Positions 7,909 to 16,440 are shown, counted from the first letter of the stretch. The stretch is 64,000 nt of DNA from Ruminococcus bromii (GCF_002834235.1 NZ_NNBY01000030.1:1-64000); one strand, 5' to 3'. Notes: generated from the sequence alone by a model not told the origin. A program made the numbers and translations.

Positions 7909-8887
7909 CAAAGAACCGAAGAAAAAAAGAGGCGGTGTATCGCAGTTTCTCTCACGCTTTCGATGGCTTATTCAAGCAGGAGCAACTTTGCTGAGTAATA
8001 TTCATCTGCCGAATTTATTGAAGGGCAGAATTTATCAAGGCAAAGGAAAGGCTGTTTGCGTTCCGGGACTGAATTGCTATTCCTGCCCTGCGGCATCGGG
8101 TGCATGCCCAATCGGCTCGTTTCAGGCTGTGGTGGGTTCGTCAAAATTCAGTTTTTCATATTATATCACAGGATTCCTCATATTGATAGGAGTTCTGCTC
8201 GGACGTTTTATCTGCGGTTTTTTGTGTCCGTTCGGATGGCTTCAGGAACTGTTACATAAGATACCGACAAAAAAGCTTTCCACCAAAAAGCTGAAACCGC
8301 TGACATACATAAAATATGCAGTTTTGCTTTTTGCTGTAGGTTTGCTGCCAATGCTCATTACAAACGATGTGGGTATGGGAGAGCCTTTTTTCTGTAAGTA
8401 TCTTTGTCCTCAAGGGGTACTCGAGGGAGCAATCCCTCTTGCCGCCATTGATTCGGGAATCCGTGCCGCACTGGGTACGCTCTTTTCGTGGAAGTTTGGC
8501 ATATTGATTGCGGTAATCGTACTGAGTGTACTTTTCTACAGACCGTTCTGCAAGTGGCTGTGTCCTCTCGGTGCATTTTATGCATTGCTTAACAAGGTGT
8601 CGCTTTTCGGAATGAAAGTAGACAAACACAAATGCATTTCCTGCGGAAAGTGTGCCAAAGTATGCAAGATGGATGTAGATGTAACCAAAACTCCCAACCA
8701 TACCGAATGCATACGCTGCGGTAAGTGTATCCGTGCCTGTCCTGTCGAGGCGGTCAGCTTTTGCTACGGCTTTGGCAAAGGAAAAGAAAATGATTGTCCC
8801 GCTGAAAAAGCGGAAACAGCAAAACAAAAAATTGAAACAGAAATTGAAACAAAAATTAAAACAGGAATTGAAACAGAAAAGGAGTAA
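7901..8887 (+). CDS. 4Fe-4S polyferredoxin-type membrane protein (NapH/CcdA-like electron carrier)
   Basis: About 328 residues from TTG 7901, preceded by GGAG at 7887-7890 with 10-nt spacing; a GTG at 7892 would be too close to that site. It contains several membrane helices and the paired cytoplasmic-face motifs FICGFLCPFGW and FCKWLCPLGAF typical of the NapH/NosR group. A first Cys cluster (CYSCPAASGACP) and a C-terminal double ferredoxin domain (CISCGKCAKVC and CIRCGKCIRACP) follow. The tail is charged, rich in Glu, Lys and Thr. It likely moves electrons across the membrane to the downstream thioredoxin-like lipoprotein or to the CXXC peptide. It overlaps the upstream gene and lies 5 bp before the next, so the three form one operon. 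Confidence 0.88.
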   Translation: MDNKEPKKKRGGVSQFLSRFRWLIQAGATLLSNIHLPNLLKGRIYQGKGKAVCVPGLNCYSCPAASGACPIGSFQAVVGSSKFSFSYYITGFLILIGVLLGRFICGFLCPFGWLQELLHKIPTKKLSTKKLKPLTYIKYAVLLFAVGLLPMLITNDVGMGEPFFCKYLCPQGVLEGAIPLAAIDSGIRAALGTLFSWKFGILIAVIVLSVLFYRPFCKWLCPLGAFYALLNKVSLFGMKVDKHKCISCGKCAKVCKMDVDVTKTPNHTECIRCGKCIRACPVEAVSFCYGFGKGKENDCPAEKAETAKQKIETEIETKIKTGIETEKE

Positions 8888-8892
8888 ACACT

Positions 8893-9858
8893 ATGAAAAC
8901 GACTAAAATTTTAAGCTTACTGACTGCCCTGATGATGTTGTTAAGCTTTGCCGCCTGTGGCACAAACAAAGGCAATACGACGAATACTACCGCAAATAAG
9001 AAAAGCGAAACGGCTATGCTGACAGCTGTGAATCCAAACACAAAAGACGAGGCCGCCGACCTGCATCAAAAACTGATGGCACAGGAAAATGCTATTCTTT
9101 CCGAAAACAGCAAACTTTGGGAAAAGGTATTTATTTCAGCCGATAAGGGTATGGCGATGAATGAGGACGGCAAAAACTACGGTGATTTTCTTCTGAAAAC
9201 GATTGACGGTATCAAGGATCAGTTCAGTGCAGATGAGTTGAAGCTGCTTAATGAAGGCGCCGAAGAGATTAAGGAAATTGAAGGAAAGCTGACGCTTTTG
9301 GAACAAAAATTTCCCGGATGCGGAGAAAAACCGTCTGATGGAGATATGAGCGTTCCGGCGGAAAACGGTAAGCCCATCGAAAAGGATGATCTGAAGAAAT
9401 TCCCGACATTTGACGGCAAGGATCTTGACGGAAACGAAGTTAAGAGCAGTACGCTTTTTGCAAAAAATACCGTTACCGTAGTAAACTTCTGGTTTACCAC
9501 CTGCAATCCCTGCGTGGAAGAACTTGCCGACCTGGAAGCTCTGAATAAACAGCTTGCAAAAAAAGGCGGAGCAGTAGTCGGAATCAATTCATTTACACTT
9601 GACGGTGACAAAACGGCTATCTCTGACGCAAAGAATATTCTGGCAAAAAAGGGTGTAACCTACAAAAACATTTGGTTTGATTCAAAAAGCAAAGCCGGAG
9701 AATTCACATCCGGATTGTACTCCTACCCCACAACTTATGTTGTCGATAAAAACGGTAATATTGTGGGAGAGCCGATTGTCGGTGCAATAACCTCCGAAAA
9801 GCAGTCTGAAAAGCTGCAAAAGTTGATTGATCAGGCAATTGCAAACAGCAAGAACTGA
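8893..9858 (+). CDS. TlpA-like thioredoxin-fold lipoprotein
   Basis: A 321-residue protein with a lipoprotein signal and lipobox ending at Cys22 (LLSFAAC). A linker and helical region follow to about residue 165, then a redoxin domain with the active site FTTCNPCVEE near residue 200, a cis-Pro region (SYPTTYVV) and the C-terminal strand. It is therefore a membrane-anchored extracytoplasmic thiol-disulfide reductase of the TlpA/ResA type. As last gene after the CXXC peptide and polyferredoxin, it probably receives reducing power through them and reduces surface disulfides or feeds a methionine sulfoxide reductase. The substrate cannot be read from the sequence. Confidence 0.92.
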   Translation: MKTTKILSLLTALMMLLSFAACGTNKGNTTNTTANKKSETAMLTAVNPNTKDEAADLHQKLMAQENAILSENSKLWEKVFISADKGMAMNEDGKNYGDFLLKTIDGIKDQFSADELKLLNEGAEEIKEIEGKLTLLEQKFPGCGEKPSDGDMSVPAENGKPIEKDDLKKFPTFDGKDLDGNEVKSSTLFAKNTVTVVNFWFTTCNPCVEELADLEALNKQLAKKGGAVVGINSFTLDGDKTAISDAKNILAKKGVTYKNIWFDSKSKAGEFTSGLYSYPTTYVVDKNGNIVGEPIVGAITSEKQSEKLQKLIDQAIANSKN

Positions 9859-9973
9859 TGTGTGCCTGTCCCGACAAAGTATCAATAATGCATATTTTCA
9901 GGTTCTGTAAATTTTACATATAGATTCCAACAAATATGCCAATAATTAAGCCCATATAATTTTTCGTACAACA

Positions 9974-10012
9974 AAACCTCCTGCAACGGATTTTACTCTG
10001 TGCAGGAGGTTT
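9974..10012 (+). terminator. Terminator of the redox operon
   Basis: A perfect 12-bp stem, AAACCTCCTGCA (9974-9985) with TGCAGGAGGTTT (10001-10012), followed by ATTCTTATT. It lies 115 bp after the TlpA-like gene. The rest of the 330-bp gap (9859-10188) shows only AT-rich sequence and the opposing terminator. Confidence 0.8.
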
Positions 10013-10118
10013 ATTCTTATTCCGATATTTTTTATTTCATCGTTATATCTGTATAAAAATTTTACATAGCTATAAAGCGGTTTGTCATCACAATAAATTT
10101 GTATTCTGTTCAAGCATT

Positions 10119-10142
10119 AAAAAAGAGGCTCTTTCGAGCCTC
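10119..10142 (-). terminator. Terminator of the membrane-protein gene
   Basis: On the minus strand, stem GAGGCTC / GAGCCTC with a 4-nt loop is followed by TTTTTT. It lies 47 bp downstream of the stop at 10189. Confidence 0.8.
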
Positions 10143-10188
10143 CTTTCAGCAGTTGTTCTACCCTATTTTATTGTAGAGTTTGTTACTG

Positions 10189-11001
10189 TCAAAATGCAAA
10201 TATCAAAACTGCCGATGCGAGAAAAAGTGCAAAGGTAATCGGCTGAATTTTTATGTATTTTTCAACTTTTGCAATTCGCTCATCAGAAAATTGATTTGAG
10301 TTTGCAACATTTTTGTAATCACGATATGAAAATGCGAATATAAAAATCGACACTATAACGAACACAATATAAAACAAAAACAAATAATTCTCCAGCAACG
10401 AACCGTAGTACTTTGTTATCAAAGAAAATGCAAAGCAAGCTGTCTGGAAAATCGGAGCTAAAATACTTCCTTGAATTATTCCGTCACATTTATCCTCCGG
10501 GCTGTCATCCTCTTCATTGGGTAAAAAATAATCCTCTGCAAGGCTTGAATTAATATGAACCCTCTTACGATATAGTTTAATTAAAGCCGCAATGAACAGC
10601 AAGCAAAACATTGCCACATTGCTATATCCATAGATTAAATATGCACCGCCCTTTAACACATATATTAAATCTCCGTTACTATATAGAGTCAAGGCGTACA
10701 TATAAGCATTAACTATAACTACCCAAGCATATATTCTTTTAACCTTTTTGAAAAGTATGTATATTGTTGCAAAGTGCATTGCAAACAGCAAAAGCAACAA
10801 AGATATAAACACAATCAAATCATACGGATTATGTGTTTTAAAAAAATTCATAAAAGGATAAAAATTCAAATACAACGCAGTTGTGGGAAACATAGTTAAA
10901 TCCGAAGTAATTATGCAATAACCAATGTTCACAAACAGCAATAATATAAATAAGCTTTGTAATCCTACGACAATTGAATAATAAATTTTCTTTGCTTTCA
11001 T
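10189..11001 (-). CDS. Hypothetical multi-pass membrane protein
   Basis: A 270-residue protein I do not recognise. Hydrophobic segments near residues 8-30, 55-85, 90-115, 120-142, 180-200, 205-228 and 252-270 suggest about seven membrane helices. A charged acidic loop (NEEDDSPEDK) lies near residue 160. It is monocistronic, ends at its own terminator, and stands divergent to the PadR-type regulator at 11281, which could control it. Codon use and AT content resemble the other island genes. Confidence 0.7.
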   Translation of the reverse strand: MKAKKIYYSIVVGLQSLFILLLFVNIGYCIITSDLTMFPTTALYLNFYPFMNFFKTHNPYDLIVFISLLLLLFAMHFATIYILFKKVKRIYAWVVIVNAYMYALTLYSNGDLIYVLKGGAYLIYGYSNVAMFCLLFIAALIKLYRKRVHINSSLAEDYFLPNEEDDSPEDKCDGIIQGSILAPIFQTACFAFSLITKYYGSLLENYLFLFYIVFVIVSIFIFAFSYRDYKNVANSNQFSDERIAKVEKYIKIQPITFALFLASAVLIFAF

Positions 11002-11233
11002 TTATAACATCCTATCTGTTATTTTACTTTTCATATTTGACTATATCAAAAAGAATTCAAACGAAATCAATAATGCGTATGGTGATATCATGGCTGATGA
11101 GATTAATACACAAAGAAATTTTTTGGGTCAATTCGGTTTTTCCGAATACTATTGACGAAAAAATCACAATGTCGGCAACAAAAGGCTTTTCTGTAATAAC
11201 TGCTCATATTAAATTCTTCTTGAATGTATTAGA

Positions 11234-11262
11234 TTGATTTTTAGTGATTAAGTGTGTATAAT
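11234..11262 (+). promoter_or_regulatory. Promoter of the PadR gene
   Basis: TTGATT (11234-11239), a 17-bp spacer and TATAAT (11257-11262). The -10 box overlaps the upstream in-frame GTG at 11254, which rules that codon out as the start. Confidence 0.75.
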
Positions 11263-11280
11263 GTATATTGGGAGGTATCT

Positions 11281-11634
11281 ATGGGAAAACAAAATTATTT
11301 TTTCAGCGGAATTACGGACATACTGATTCTTGCCATTTTGTGTGAGCATGACAGTTATGTGTATGAAATTGTAAAATTCATAAAAGAAAAATCAAACGGA
11401 TGCCTGTCCATATCTCAGAACACCGTTTACGCAGTCACCTACAAGCTTGTTAACGAAGGAAAAATCAGCGAATATTCAAAGCTTGTCGGCAAAAAGCGCA
11501 CACGAATTTATTATCATATCGAGGACGAAGGTCGGGCATATTATGAAAACCTTTTGGAGAGTTTTCATAATGCATACAGCGGTGTAGAGAGTATTTTAAA
11601 TATTTTAAAAGAGGACAATGGCAATAAACAATAA
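11281..11634 (+). CDS. PadR-family transcriptional regulator
   Basis: A 117-residue regulator. The ATG at 11281 follows GGGAGG at 11270-11275. The protein has the PadR winged helix: an N-terminal ILILAILCEHDSYVYEI segment, then ISQNTVYAVTYKLVNEGKI (recognition helix and wing) and RIYYHIEDEGRAYYENLL, the usual end of the wing before the dimer helix. PadR regulators usually control adjacent membrane or transport genes. Here the immediate partner is a broken small membrane-protein gene that overlaps its 3' end, and the divergent membrane-protein gene is another candidate target. Confidence 0.9.
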   Translation: MGKQNYFFSGITDILILAILCEHDSYVYEIVKFIKEKSNGCLSISQNTVYAVTYKLVNEGKISEYSKLVGKKRTRIYYHIEDEGRAYYENLLESFHNAYSGVESILNILKEDNGNKQ

Positions 11635-11810
11635 CGGGGATTCCCTATGTTGTCAAGAAAATAAGGACAGGCAAATACATCAAAAGACTTATTGCGGTTG
11701 TACTTATTCTCGCACTCATATCAACTGTTACATACTGCATTGTTTTGCACGAAGACCATCAGATTACAAAAAGACAGGAAGCTGTTATAGCCGAAGATGT
11801 AATCGAATAG
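11618..11810 (+). pseudogene. Frameshifted small membrane-protein gene coupled to padR
   Basis: An ATG at 11618 inside the 3' end of padR reads MAINNNG and then leaves frame at the run GGGG (11636-11639). With one G fewer, the frame would continue IPYVVKKIRTGKYIKRLIAVV to the TAG at 11808-11810. That gives a 63-residue single-pass protein with a basic N-terminus, one helix (LIAVVLILALISTVTYCIV) and an acidic tail. The downstream part has no usable start codon of its own. It may be a decayed gene, a slippage-controlled gene or a sequencing error at the G run. Confidence 0.55.
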
Positions 11811-11843
11811 TATAAATTCCGTTCGGATATTTTTAAAATTTAC

Positions 11844-11884
11844 AGACCGATTTCAAATTTGATTTTGAAGTCGGTCTTTTTTGT
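11844..11884 (+). terminator. Terminator after the padR unit
   Basis: Stem AGACCGA / TCGGTCT extended by TTCAAA / TTTGAA, followed by TTTTTTG. Confidence 0.8.
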
Positions 11885-11972
11885 ATATACGCTTCTTACG
11901 CAATGAAAATACATATTCTGATTGTATTGTATCAATAGACATTATAAAAAGCAATACTAATTAATATTTTCT

Positions 11973-12557
11973 TTATCTAAAAGTCATATATTCATATCTG
12001 CCAATGCTTGAATAACCATATGCAAACATAGCAAACAATATAAATACTGACCAAAATTTCAAAAATTTTATAGCCGTATCATATTTCGATGTTGTGTACA
12101 TTTTGTTTAAGTCATCTAAATAAGCAACTATATTATTAATTAGAATAGATAATGATGCGCCGCCCCATGATGCTACTATTGAAATATGTACACCCGCTAA
12201 ATTAAATGTCAAAAGCAGCAACACACCATTTATGACAAAGAATAGTGCAATCAGTTTTGTAAGCGTATCAGAACGAAGGCTCTCATAGAATCGCCAATCT
12301 TTCGATTTATAATAATTATTAGCATAAAGGCACAAACACAATATTCCGCTTAATATAAATATCACAGCATTTACCGTGTTATCAGAACTATCAATCAGTT
12401 TAAATAATGTGAGCAAGAATATAGCAACTGTCAGTACAACATCAAAAGCAAAATATATCAAATATGACTTTACAATACGTTTGTTGCCGTTTAACTTTTT
12501 CGGATTGACTTTACTGTAATCTATAGTTTCAAAGTCTATTTTATTGTTTTCCGTCAT
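11973..12557 (-). CDS. Hypothetical four-helix membrane protein
   Basis: About 194 residues from ATG 12557, which has GAGG at 8-nt spacing; an in-frame GTG at 12566 overlaps that ribosome site. The N-terminal ~28 residues are polar (EFTIDYSKV-like), followed by about five hydrophobic segments between residues 30 and 190 (for example FDVVLTVAIFLLTLF). No known family was recognised. It sits among similar small membrane proteins and next to an IS remnant at 12639. Confidence 0.65.
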   Translation of the reverse strand: MTENNKIDFETIDYSKVNPKKLNGNKRIVKSYLIYFAFDVVLTVAIFLLTLFKLIDSSDNTVNAVIFILSGILCLCLYANNYYKSKDWRFYESLRSDTLTKLIALFFVINGVLLLLTFNLAGVHISIVASWGGASLSILINNIVAYLDDLNKMYTTSKYDTAIKFLKFWSVFILFAMFAYGYSSIGRYEYMTFR

Positions 12558-12638
12558 GTCAAACACCTCATCTCGCCCATTCTCTTTTTTTCAGTTGGTT
12601 GGATACCAATATAATGACTAATTTTATCAATATCGGTT

Positions 12639-12903
12639 TTGGGATTATCTGTCCAAAGAATGAACTCAACCATAATCAAAAGAGAATGGCTTAACAGATT
12701 TCATATCATTAACTACAAACAAGCCTATAGGCTTGTATTTGAGTATATTGAAACCTTTTATAATACCGTTAGGATTCACAGCCACTGCGACTATATGTTT
12801 CCTAATGATTTTGAAAAATTGTTTGAGAGGGTATCTTCTCTGCCAGCAGCTTAGTTGGCAGAACTTCTCATTTTATTTTGTGCTAAATCTTGACACAGGA
12901 CCA
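12639..12903 (+). mobile_element. Remnant of an IS3-type element: 3' end of the transposase and right terminal end
   Basis: The plus strand encodes the C-terminal end of an IS3/IS150-type DDE transposase (IKREWLNRFHIINYKQ, then YIETFYNTVRIHS and PNDFEKL) and stops at 12854. The catalytic D, D, E core and the 5' part are missing. It continues into the element's right end (TGTGCTAAATCTTGACACAGGACC). The last 82 bp are identical to the end of a second remnant at 15168-15441. It is not able to transpose. Confidence 0.85.
12817..12898 (+). repeat. 82-bp IS end, copy 1 (identical to 15356-15437)
   Basis: The sequence from AATTGTTTGAGAGGG to TTGACACAG is identical in both remnants. It carries an internal hairpin (GCCAGCAGCTTAGTTGGC) and the terminal repeat. 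Confidence 0.9.
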
Positions 12904-12915
12904 TATTATGTACGG

Positions 12916-13449
12916 TCAATAAATCATACCGATGATAATATCGTTCATAATGTTGCTTACAAAACTAATTTTAAGAATCGGAATAAACAACAAATACGGT
13001 ACATTGCACAATGAAACAATGTGAAGTAATTTGCTTTTCTGTTTTTCGGGAACATTCAGATTTTTATACACAACGGTCTGATTAAACAGATATATAAAAG
13101 CGTAGGCTGTGAGAATTTCAAAAAATGCAACGATTATTCCGCTGTAATGTCCTGAACCAGTTATCGTCAGATTTCCGATAAAGCCAAGTAGAATACTGTC
13201 CGCAATTTTCTTGAAAATATTATCAAAATTAAATACGCATAAGCACATCACCGTCCATATGAGTGAAAACAGAAAAAATGAAATCAATATACCAAGCTCG
13301 GAAAACACGCTTGATTTTAATATAAATCGTTTTTCATCAGTGAATTTTCGCACTTTGACTGCATATACGGCAGAGTTTGTTATAAGCAAGCGAATAAAGC
13401 TTACTGTCAACAATGCAATGAAAAAAAGCATCAAATACAGCATTTCCAT
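12916..13449 (-). CDS. Hypothetical membrane protein ending beside the IS remnant
   Basis: A 177-residue protein with strong GAGGTGATTGT before the ATG. It has about four to five hydrophobic segments (residues ~3-25, 48-75, 85-120, 145-175). Its stop lies only 13 bp outside the right end of the IS remnant, so the C-terminus may have been truncated or replaced by the insertion. No family was recognised. It is the last gene of a minus-strand run with the genes at 13478, 14145 and 14577. Confidence 0.65.
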   Translation of the reverse strand: MEMLYLMLFFIALLTVSFIRLLITNSAVYAVKVRKFTDEKRFILKSSVFSELGILISFFLFSLIWTVMCLCVFNFDNIFKKIADSILLGFIGNLTITGSGHYSGIIVAFFEILTAYAFIYLFNQTVVYKNLNVPEKQKSKLLHIVSLCNVPYLLFIPILKISFVSNIMNDIIIGMIY

Positions 13450-13477
13450 ACAATCACCTCAAATCGCTTATAACGCA

Positions 13478-14140
13478 TTACTTTTCTTTTGTAACTTCAT
13501 CCAAACCGATAAAGTACATACCTTTTCTTTTAGATTTTTCAAGATGAATCTTTTCGGAATCAACAAGCAAATCTGTGTATGGGTTATTGTCAGTTTCAAT
13601 AAAACAGAATATTCTGAATTTGCCGAAAGTTACGGTTTTGTCGGCTTTATGTGCAGAATCGGAATATGCGAGAATATCTGTTTCACGATTTGGTACTGCC
13701 ACAAAAAGAACCTGTTCGCCTGTCTTTTTATCTCTGATTTTGTAACTTCTGATAAATGTGTAATCTTTTGAAAATGAACCGTTGTTAATTTCAATTTGTT
13801 CATACACATCAAAATCAGCATTCCTGTTAATCATAGAAACCCTACCGTTTCGCTTTGTATAAACTGCCGGTGTGATTATTTTCGTTTCCTCATCAATCAT
13901 TAAAACAAATTTGCTGTTTGGTAAATCTATTAAGGTATCATAGACAAAATGTTTAATAGTAGTAAATCTCTTTTTAGAAATTGATACTTCCGATTTAATA
14001 GATTTATAATAAAGTGAATTAATAAACTCTTTTAACAAGAAACACAAAAGTAAATACAATCCATACGGGATAAGAAATGTAAAATCTAAAAGAGAACCAT
14101 TAACATGATTAACACTTACGCTAAAAGCAATAACTTCCAT
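13478..14140 (-). CDS. Hypothetical protein with one N-terminal membrane helix
   Basis: About 220 residues from ATG 14140; an in-frame ATG at 14158 overlaps the upstream gene and has no clear ribosome site. A hydrophobic N-terminal helix (FLIPYGLYLLLCFLL) is followed by a soluble beta-rich region with the repeated pattern charged-hydrophobic (VLFVAVPNRETDIL, KFRIFCFIETDNN) up to a basic C-terminus. No family was recognised. It follows the 14145 gene with overlapping or adjacent ends, so the two are probably co-expressed. An immunity-type role is a guess from context. Confidence 0.65.
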   Translation of the reverse strand: MEVIAFSVSVNHVNGSLLDFTFLIPYGLYLLLCFLLKEFINSLYYKSIKSEVSISKKRFTTIKHFVYDTLIDLPNSKFVLMIDEETKIITPAVYTKRNGRVSMINRNADFDVYEQIEINNGSFSKDYTFIRSYKIRDKKTGEQVLFVAVPNRETDILAYSDSAHKADKTVTFGKFRIFCFIETDNNPYTDLLVDSEKIHLEKSKRKGMYFIGLDEVTKEK

Positions 14141-14144
14141 ATAA

Positions 14145-14567
14145 TCACAACCTACCATTCAGCATACAACTTTCAAAAGAATTATCTTTATTGAGCAACA
14201 ACACATTTTCGGCAAAATGTAATAACAAACCCGTTTCGGTCGTTATTGGAAATGAACAACCGTATTTCTTGTTATCGTCATTTTGAAAACCGAATTTCAG
14301 CACCAACTTATAGTGTCCGAGATTATCGTATTCAGCAAGCCCTATTGAGAAAAATGACTCCGCAGACAAATCAGTATCGCCTATTTCCCAGTAAAATTCA
14401 CTATGGTGCTTATCAATCAAATTTTTGATTGATTCCGACAAAGCAATTATGTTTTCTTTTGTGACATATACTTTTGTTTCAGCACTAATATTTTTGGCTA
14501 ATGCCTTTACGATAATTTGATAAAAATCAGCATCTTCCCATATTTTTTCAAATAACAAATTATTCAT
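14145..14567 (-). CDS. Hypothetical small acidic cytosolic protein (immunity-like)
   Basis: A 140-residue soluble protein with no signal peptide or membrane helix. The first half is helical (FEKIWEDADFYQIIVKAL, TKENIIALSESIKNLI). The second is beta-rich with alternating aromatic and acidic residues (FYWEIGDTDL, YKLVLKFGFQND). Size and acidity are like small immunity proteins of contact or secreted toxin systems, but I cannot assign a family. It starts 9 bp after the 14577 gene ends. Confidence 0.6.
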   Translation of the reverse strand: MNNLLFEKIWEDADFYQIIVKALAKNISAETKVYVTKENIIALSESIKNLIDKHHSEFYWEIGDTDLSAESFFSIGLAEYDNLGHYKLVLKFGFQNDDNKKYGCSFPITTETGLLLHFAENVLLLNKDNSFESCMLNGRL

Positions 14568-14576
14568 TTTTCCATA

Positions 14577-15101
14577 TCACTTGTTCATTAAGCTTGAAAG
14601 TAATTTTTCATACTTTGCATTGATTGTAATTTGCGTTGCGGTATTGAATACAAACGAAGTTACTCCGTCATCACAACCGTAATCGTCTATCTGTCTGACG
14701 GTGCAAATTCCGTTTTCCAGCGACAACGGTAATCCCGTGATATTCTCATTACCGCTGTGCAGTAATTCTATACTTACTATGAAGTTTTTAATGATTGCGG
14801 ATTTTATTGCAGAATCAAATACAGCGTTACCGTCAATTTCAACGCTGTCTTCAAAAGTATCAGTTTCAATAAGTTTCTCCATTTTTTGATTATATTTTGA
14901 ATCATACTCGATTCTGAAGAAATCTGACACTGTTTTTACAATTACACCGTCACAAGTTCCGTCTGTATTGTACATTTGAATTGCGACCTCATCTTCGTTA
15001 AGTGCAATAATCTTGCCGTAAATAAACTTGTCACATTCATCATCTGTGTAAAAACTGCAATTTTTATTGCTTTGAAAAGCTTTTAATAATTCAGAATACA
15101 T
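14577..15101 (-). CDS. Hypothetical soluble protein (immunity-like)
   Basis: A 174-residue cytosolic protein with a clear GAGGTGATAC site. It begins MYSELLKAFQSN and alternates short helices with strands rich in Asp, Glu and Thr (DEVAIQMYNTDG). A Gly-Leu-Pro loop (ITGLPLSLENG) is followed by VRQIDDYGCDDG. No catalytic motif or known family was recognised. It is first in the minus-strand run 15101-12916, which also contains a cytosolic protein and two membrane proteins. Confidence 0.6.
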   Translation of the reverse strand: MYSELLKAFQSNKNCSFYTDDECDKFIYGKIIALNEDEVAIQMYNTDGTCDGVIVKTVSDFFRIEYDSKYNQKMEKLIETDTFEDSVEIDGNAVFDSAIKSAIIKNFIVSIELLHSGNENITGLPLSLENGICTVRQIDDYGCDDGVTSFVFNTATQITINAKYEKLLSSLMNK

Positions 15102-15167
15102 CGTATCACCTCATAAATTTTTCAGCTTTGTTTGATTTATCTTTATATTGTCTTTCATTTTATCTTA

Positions 15168-15441
15168 GTGTTAGCATCTAAATAATACAAAACAAAATGA
15201 GATATCCCCTTTAAGTGTTGTATAATAAAAAAAAGGAGGAATTCATTATATCACAACAAAAAACTCATCACACCAAGCAATTCAAGTTGGATGCTATCAA
15301 CTATCGCAAAGAGCACCCTGATCTTACACAGGTTGAATGTGCAAAGAACCTGGGTAATTGTTTGAGAGGGTATCTTCTCTGCCAGCAGCTTAGTTGGCAG
15401 AACTTCTCATTTTATTTTGTGCTAAATCTTGACACAGAACC
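15168..15441 (+). mobile_element. Internally deleted IS3-type element (both ends kept)
   Basis: The left part has AAAGGAGG and the start of an IS3-type OrfA (KTHHTKQFKLDAINYR, then EHPDLTQVECAKNLG), an N-terminal helix-turn-helix. At 15356 this joins directly to the 82-bp right end also found at 12817-12898, so the rest of orfA and all of orfB were deleted. The left terminal region (ACAAAACAAAATGAGA, 15189-15204) is an imperfect inverted match to the right end (TCTCATTTTATTTTGT). What remains is a MITE-like miniature derivative that could be mobilised only in trans. Confidence 0.8.
15356..15437 (+). repeat. 82-bp IS end, copy 2 (identical to 12817-12898)
   Basis: Exact second copy of the element end; the next base differs (A here, G in copy 1). 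Direct orientation, about 2.5 kb from copy 1. Recombination between the copies would delete the genes in between. Confidence 0.9.
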
Positions 15442-15472
15442 AAGTATTTTTAATTTCACTTGCTTCTCACCC

Positions 15473-16273
15473 CTAATTACTACTTAATTTCTTAGTGTTA
15501 AAAATAATACATATTATAGAAAAGATAAAAGTTAGAATTGAAACGACCATAATCGGAATTTCATATGTCGCAAAATCAAAATATCTAATATTATATCGTA
15601 TAAATGTAACTGTAAAATTATAAGCTGAATGTATTAGTATACCAGGTACTATTGAATTATATTTATCAACAAGGTAATTAAAAATCAAACTCAATAAAAT
15701 TGCTGACAATACTGTGAATATAGATGATGAAAAATGAATAACACCAAAAGTCAACGAAACTAAAAGTGATGATACCCATATTGGAAAAGCCAATTTTAGT
15801 TTTGAATAGATTAAGCCACGAAATGTAACCTCCTCTACAATTGGAGCTAATATACTCTTGGCTACAAACAAAAAAACTACATTTATTCCATTGACTGATT
15901 TGTGCAAATCATTTGTATTTGAAACAGTATCTTCTCCCTGAAAGAATGGTATACAATTTAATAGAATTATAAAAATGAAATATACTGATAATCCTAAAAG
16001 AATAAAAGGCAATGCCGAACGCAGAGTTATTTTATTTAGTTTTATACTATCAACAAAATCATATCTCCTTACTTTTAGAATAAAATAAAAAATAATCATA
16101 ATTAATGAACAAGCAATTATCTCCATAACATAGGTTGACATTTGAGGGAGATTTAAATTTATTTTACTAAAGCATACATATATAAATGAAATTATTAATG
16201 CACATATTATTGGTGTAAATGAAAAAATAAAAAAATAACTCACCGATTCACATATAGCTTTAAACTTTTTCAA
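15473..16273 (-). CDS. CPBP-family intramembrane glutamic protease (CAAX/bacteriocin-immunity type)
   Basis: A 266-residue protein with about eight hydrophobic segments and the CPBP motifs in order: EEVTFRG (EExxxR, motif 1), FGVIHF (FxxxH, motif 2) and LIHSAYNF (HxxxN, motif 3). In Gram-positive bacteria this family includes bacteriocin self-immunity proteins as well as prenyl-protein proteases. Its position inside an island of small unidentified genes favours an immunity or toxin-processing role, which is inference. The stop lies 32 bp from the end of the IS derivative. Confidence 0.88.
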   Translation of the reverse strand: MKKFKAICESVSYFFIFSFTPIICALIISFIYVCFSKINLNLPQMSTYVMEIIACSLIMIIFYFILKVRRYDFVDSIKLNKITLRSALPFILLGLSVYFIFIILLNCIPFFQGEDTVSNTNDLHKSVNGINVVFLFVAKSILAPIVEEVTFRGLIYSKLKLAFPIWVSSLLVSLTFGVIHFSSSIFTVLSAILLSLIFNYLVDKYNSIVPGILIHSAYNFTVTFIRYNIRYFDFATYEIPIMVVSILTFIFSIICIIFNTKKLSSN

Positions 16274-16440
16274 AACTATTCCTCCTATTAAAAACTAATT
16301 TTATATGATAACAAAACTGATTTTTGACAGAAAGTATGCAGGGGTACTATAGGTATTTAAAAACAATCTCTCTATTGAATCAAACAAATTTATGATGTAA
16401 TAGTATTTGTTCATAAAAAATTTCTTTCCGAAAAAAATAA

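Noticed and set aside
7632..7994. Plus-strand 120-codon frame across the divergent intergenic region
   Set aside because: It overlaps the promoter region and the CXXC peptide, which has a better ribosome site and matches a known family.
12733..13014. Plus-strand frame spanning the IS end
   Set aside because: It mixes out-of-frame transposase sequence with the terminal repeat; no protein is plausible.
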